Source: an uncultured Phycisphaerales bacterium (GTDB lineage Bacteria > Planctomycetota > Phycisphaerae > Phycisphaerales > SM1A02). From it: a stretch of 18,260 bases of DNA. Shown here one piece after another: positions 15,507 through 18,260 of the stretch. The translations under genes were made by a program, and so were the position numbers. The first letter of the stretch is position 1. Each line of letters starts with the position of its first letter. Below the pieces are notes generated by a model. That model was not told the origin of the DNA. It ran no database searches and worked only from the letters and a program-made list of their open reading frames with translations. The stretch lies in assembly GCA_946886375.1 (NCBI GenBank), contig CAMPIL010000018.1, positions 1-18,260 of the forward strand. Reading direction: 5' to 3'.

Positions 15507-17012
15507 ATGTTTCGCTCATGCCGCATAGGCACACTCGATGGTGCGACGATCGGCCTGCTGGCCGTGTTCACCGTCGCCGCGCTGGTCCAGCCGGTGGCGG
15601 GGGACCCCCCGGCCACCATCCGCATGTCGGGAATCGTGCGTGATTTTCAGAAGGACAATTCCAACCTCGTCGCCATGCCTTCCGGTGGGACCGGGCACTA
15701 CGCGGGAAATGTTGCGACATCGATCGGCGTGGATGATCGGCCGGTATTCGTCGGCGGCGGGTATCGCGTCAACAGCCAGTGGCGCAATTCAAGCGGGCAG
15801 CCGATTCCGCCTCACCTGGCCACAAGCGCCGGCAGTGTGGGCGGCGTCATCAGCGTGATCACGCTGCCCTCTATCGCCAACAACCCAACCATCGACAGTT
15901 TCAATTCCGCCGTCGGTCCTTACGGCGGGAGCAACATCGGCCCCGCACCGACCTGGGTGGCCAACTCGCCCATGCCCGCCGTGTCCGAGCCTTTGGGCAT
16001 GCCGGCCCAGGTCAACGCCGTCACCTACAGCGGCAACAGCACCAGCACGCTTTCGGCGAACCTCAACTGCAATACCTTTCTGCTGCGCAACAACCACACG
16101 CTGAAGATCAGCGGGCACCGCACGATCGTGGCGCAGATCTCGTTCTCCGTGCAGAATCACACGCGCATTGAAATCCTGCCGAATTCCTCGTTGACCGTGT
16201 ACATCAAGGGAAGTTGCACCTTTTCCAACAACATTGATGCCAACGTGAACACGTGGACGCCCTCGAAATTCATGATCGTGAACCTGGGCACGCAGGACAT
16301 CACGCTGGACAATCACATTGAACTGTACGCCGTGGTGCTCGCGCCGACGGCGACGCTCAACATGGGCAACAACGTTGATTTCTGCGGCAACTTTACTGGG
16401 AAAACGGTGACGTTGAGCAACTCGGCGGGTTTCCACAACGACGGCGCGGGCACGCCCATGCCGTCCATGTGCAGCGTCGCGCTGAACGACGCCGCAGGCG
16501 CCAAGGGCGCAACGAGCACGGGCGGCATTCCGTCGGCCAGCGCGTTTGCAACCTGGTTCAACGACGTGCTGGGCACCAACGCTTCCAACGCCTGCACGAT
16601 CACGCTGACGAACAACGGCGGCGTGTGGGAGTACCTCAACGACTCGTTCTTTCCGGTGGACAACCAGTTGTTCGGCAATCAGAATGAAAGCCACAACAAC
16701 TTCTTCACCTACGCCATCCGCGCCCAGTTCGTGCATCATGCCTGTGCTGGAAAGTTCTTCGAATTCCGCGGGCACGATGACGCGTGGCTGTTCATCAACG
16801 GCAAATTGGCGATGGACCTGGGCGGCGTCATCCCCGGTTCGGCGCAGTACCTCGAAATCGACCGCCTGTCGGATTTGCAGGACGGCCAGACCTACACGCT
16901 GTGGTTCTTTCACGCGCGGCGGCAGGCCGATTACGCGGTGTTCAGACTGCGGACGAATCTGGACCTGATTGACGCTCCGCCTCCGCCGCCGATCACCGGC
17001 GCGTTTGATTGA
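15507..17012 (+). CDS. Exported fibro-slime domain surface protein with inserted beta-rich domain
   Basis: A 501-residue secreted protein. The ATG at 15507 has GGGAG seven bases upstream; a TTG at 15483 is less likely. Signal peptide about 1-32 (GLLAVFTVAALVQPVAG). Residues 37-105 begin with the GIVRDF motif and DDRPVF, the usual start of a fibro-slime domain. Residues about 170-310 are an Asn/Thr-rich beta-strand series (NHTLKISGHRTIVAQISF, NSSLTVYIKGSC, LGTQDITLDNHIELYAVV) like the DUF7305 type of solenoid. Residues 345-487 resume the fibro-slime fold: FATWFNDVLG, GVWEYLNDSFFPVDNQLFGN, HDDAWLFINGKLAMDLGG (423-440), LWFFHARRQ. A proline-rich tail ends it. The likely place is the cell surface or matrix; there is no sorting tag that I recognise. 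Confidence 0.85.
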   Translation: MFRSCRIGTLDGATIGLLAVFTVAALVQPVAGDPPATIRMSGIVRDFQKDNSNLVAMPSGGTGHYAGNVATSIGVDDRPVFVGGGYRVNSQWRNSSGQPIPPHLATSAGSVGGVISVITLPSIANNPTIDSFNSAVGPYGGSNIGPAPTWVANSPMPAVSEPLGMPAQVNAVTYSGNSTSTLSANLNCNTFLLRNNHTLKISGHRTIVAQISFSVQNHTRIEILPNSSLTVYIKGSCTFSNNIDANVNTWTPSKFMIVNLGTQDITLDNHIELYAVVLAPTATLNMGNNVDFCGNFTGKTVTLSNSAGFHNDGAGTPMPSMCSVALNDAAGAKGATSTGGIPSASAFATWFNDVLGTNASNACTITLTNNGGVWEYLNDSFFPVDNQLFGNQNESHNNFFTYAIRAQFVHHACAGKFFEFRGHDDAWLFINGKLAMDLGGVIPGSAQYLEIDRLSDLQDGQTYTLWFFHARRQADYAVFRLRTNLDLIDAPPPPPITGAFD

Positions 17013-17039
17013 TTGGACGGCCACGGCCGGCGGACGCGA

Positions 17040-17933
17040 TCAGAACCGGTTTCGCTCGGCTTCGGACATCTGGTAGGGGTGCGGGCCAAGATCGCTGGCC
17101 CGCACCTTGTGAATCCACTGGTGCGCGGCGGCAATCATGTTTTCTCCCAGATTCGTCACCGGACGCGCGAAACTGGGTTGCCACGAGGTCAGCCCGAGCA
17201 GGTCGTGCAGCACGACGATCTGCCCGTGACACGCCGGCCCGCCGCCGCAGCCGATCAGCGGAATGTGCGTCTTTTCAATGATGCGCTGCGAGACTTCATT
17301 GGGACAGGCCTCGATCAGCAGCATCACCGCGCCGGCTTTCTCCATCGCGATGGCGTCGCTGACCATCTGATGCGCCTCGTCTGCGGTGCGACCGACCGAA
17401 CCGTAGCCGCCGTGCAGTTTGGCCTGCTGCGGACGCGCACCGATGTGCGCGATCACCGGCACGCCGGCCCGCGCCATCTTCTCCACCTGGGGCGCGAAAC
17501 TTCCATCCACCTCAAGTTTCACTGCGTCGGCGAAGCCTTCCGTCATGAACCGCCCTGCGTTGCGCAAACCCTCAGCCTCATCGGCCTGGTAACTCATGAA
17601 CGGCATGTCGGCGATCACAAAGCAGTTCGGTGCGCCGCGCTTCACCGCAGCGGTGATCGTGATGAGAAAATCCAATGGCGCGTGAATGGTTCCCGGCAGG
17701 CCCAAAATCATTTCGGCGGCGGTGTCGCCCGCCAGCAGCACCGGCACGCCCGCCTGCTGCAGCCAGCGAGCGGTGGTGGCGTCGTAACAGGTCAGGCACG
17801 CGAACTTCTCCCGTGCCGCGACCCACTTGGCGATGGAGCGCAGCGTCACGGGGTGCGCGAGGGCGGCGGGTTCATCCGGGCCGTGACCCGGCGTGCGAGC
17901 CTCGGCCTTGGATTCACGCGCGAAAATCGTCAT
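17040..17933 (-). CDS. panB: 3-methyl-2-oxobutanoate hydroxymethyltransferase (PanB), divergent
   Basis: A 297-residue TIM-barrel enzyme that makes ketopantoate, the first committed step to pantothenate and CoA. Landmarks are LTCYDATTARWLQ (47-59), the metal ligand D70 (AGDT, usually GDS), the second ligand D109 in ADMPFMSY, E141 (KLEVDG), HIGARPQ (163-169) and the catalytic E208 (IEACPNEV). Some motifs differ from the norm: CHGQ (235-238) replaces the usual DGQ, and GGYGSVGR replaces GGYKVQGR. A 28-residue N-terminal extension precedes the normal start. No Shine-Dalgarno site; TACACT ends six bases before the ATG. panC and panD are not in the window. It converges on the fibro-slime gene with a 27-base gap. 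Confidence 0.88.
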   Translation of the reverse strand: MTIFARESKAEARTPGHGPDEPAALAHPVTLRSIAKWVAAREKFACLTCYDATTARWLQQAGVPVLLAGDTAAEMILGLPGTIHAPLDFLITITAAVKRGAPNCFVIADMPFMSYQADEAEGLRNAGRFMTEGFADAVKLEVDGSFAPQVEKMARAGVPVIAHIGARPQQAKLHGGYGSVGRTADEAHQMVSDAIAMEKAGAVMLLIEACPNEVSQRIIEKTHIPLIGCGGGPACHGQIVVLHDLLGLTSWQPSFARPVTNLGENMIAAAHQWIHKVRASDLGPHPYQMSEAERNRF

Positions 17934-17939
17934 GACAAT

Positions 17940-17945
17940 AGTGTA
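17940..17945 (-). promoter_or_regulatory. Possible -10 element, panB
   Basis: Minus-strand TACACT, four of six to TATAAT, exactly six bases before the ATG at 17933. No matching -35 seen at normal spacing. Confidence 0.4.
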
Positions 17946-18173
17946 GCCAACGGCAAGCCGCCGTGACGCACAGACCGCAATGGCCGTTGCGGCATGCTCG
18001 GCCGTGCAGGGCGGCGCGGAGCGGCGAATGCAGATTCACTTGAGGCGCTGTAACCGAGCACCATCGCACTTGTGACAAGCCATGCAATGGAAATAGTGAC
18101 TGTGGGCCTGTTGAATTAATGTCGTTCCGTTGTGCTCATGAATCGCATTGAACGCAACGCGAATGAAAGTGAC

Positions 18174-18179
18174 AAGGAG
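18174..18179 (+). promoter_or_regulatory. Shine-Dalgarno site for the gene starting at 18186
   Basis: AAGGAG with six bases before GTG, the same geometry as at 1601-1606. The region before it (17946-18173) shows no gene. Confidence 0.6.
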
Positions 18180-18185
18180 CTCGCT

Positions 18186-18260
18186 GTGCGCCGCCTCGTG
18201 CGTCGCGCATCATGTGTATGGCGATCAAGCGCAGCGCGTGGATTATTCCTGCTCTGCCCT
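18186..18260 (+). CDS. 5' end of a probable exported or membrane protein, cut by window edge
   Basis: Twenty-five codons run from a GTG to the edge of the window without a stop. The peptide starts MRRLVRRASC and continues into a short hydrophobic GLFLLCP, so it looks like the basic n-region and the beginning of the h-region of a signal peptide. The start is chosen for the AAGGAG at 18174-18179. A second frame from the ATG at 18212 (MCMAIKRSAWIIPALP) also resembles a signal sequence but lacks a ribosome-binding site. No function can be assigned from this fragment. Confidence 0.45.
   Translation, partial: MRRLVRRASCVWRSSAARGLFLLCP

Overview
The window is GC-rich, densely coded bacterial chromosome with no tRNA, rRNA, CRISPR array, transposase or prophage gene that I can see. 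A fibro-slime surface protein, a GYF/DUF4190-type membrane protein, an HtrA protease with a membrane anchor, UdgX and typical housekeeping genes suggest a Planctomycetota (Phycisphaerae-like) genome. That placement is an inference from gene content, not from a marker gene.

Layout. (1) 1-1594, minus strand: end of a flagellar rod operon (small 84-residue ORF, flgF, then flgG cut by the window edge). (2) 1672-3003: a regulatory region with a hairpin and direct repeats, then a small cysteine-rich protein overlapping a XerD recombinase (plus). (3) 3072-4469: a compound hairpin and a secreted helical protein (plus), convergent with (4) a P1B-4 type metal-exporting ATPase (4471-6417, minus) and a small lipoprotein (6563-7021, minus). 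(5) 7105-9019, plus: tRNA-dihydrouridine synthase and UdgX uracil-DNA glycosylase. (6) 9107-15154, minus: six genes in one direction, read as htrA, oppF-type ATPase, GYF/DUF4190 protein, thyA, folA, zwf. A 114-bp inverted-repeat element sits between thyA and folA. (7) 15155-15506 has no gene, then comes a fibro-slime surface protein (plus), convergent with a divergent panB (17040-17933, minus). (8) The 5' end of a probable exported protein runs off the right edge.

How the genes fit together. thyA and folA form the dTMP/tetrahydrofolate pair: ThyA makes dihydrofolate and FolA recycles it with NADPH. zwf, next in line, supplies NADPH. UdgX removes uracil from DNA, which is thematically linked to thymidylate supply but is not in the same transcript. 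The rest is a mosaic of housekeeping, envelope and motility genes.

The most interesting pattern is not a gene. Seven starts (6417, 7021, 7105, 8345, 12164, 13594, 17933) lack a Shine-Dalgarno sequence and instead have a TAnnnT hexamer ending 5-8 bases before the start codon. This is what leaderless transcription looks like. Other genes (1594, 12704, 15507, 18186) have a strong GGAG-type site and no such hexamer. Second-rank observations are a fibro-slime domain split by an inserted beta-rich domain, the inverted-repeat element with a G-tract loop, the UdgX gene and several hairpins. I found no convincing undescribed defence or mobile system.
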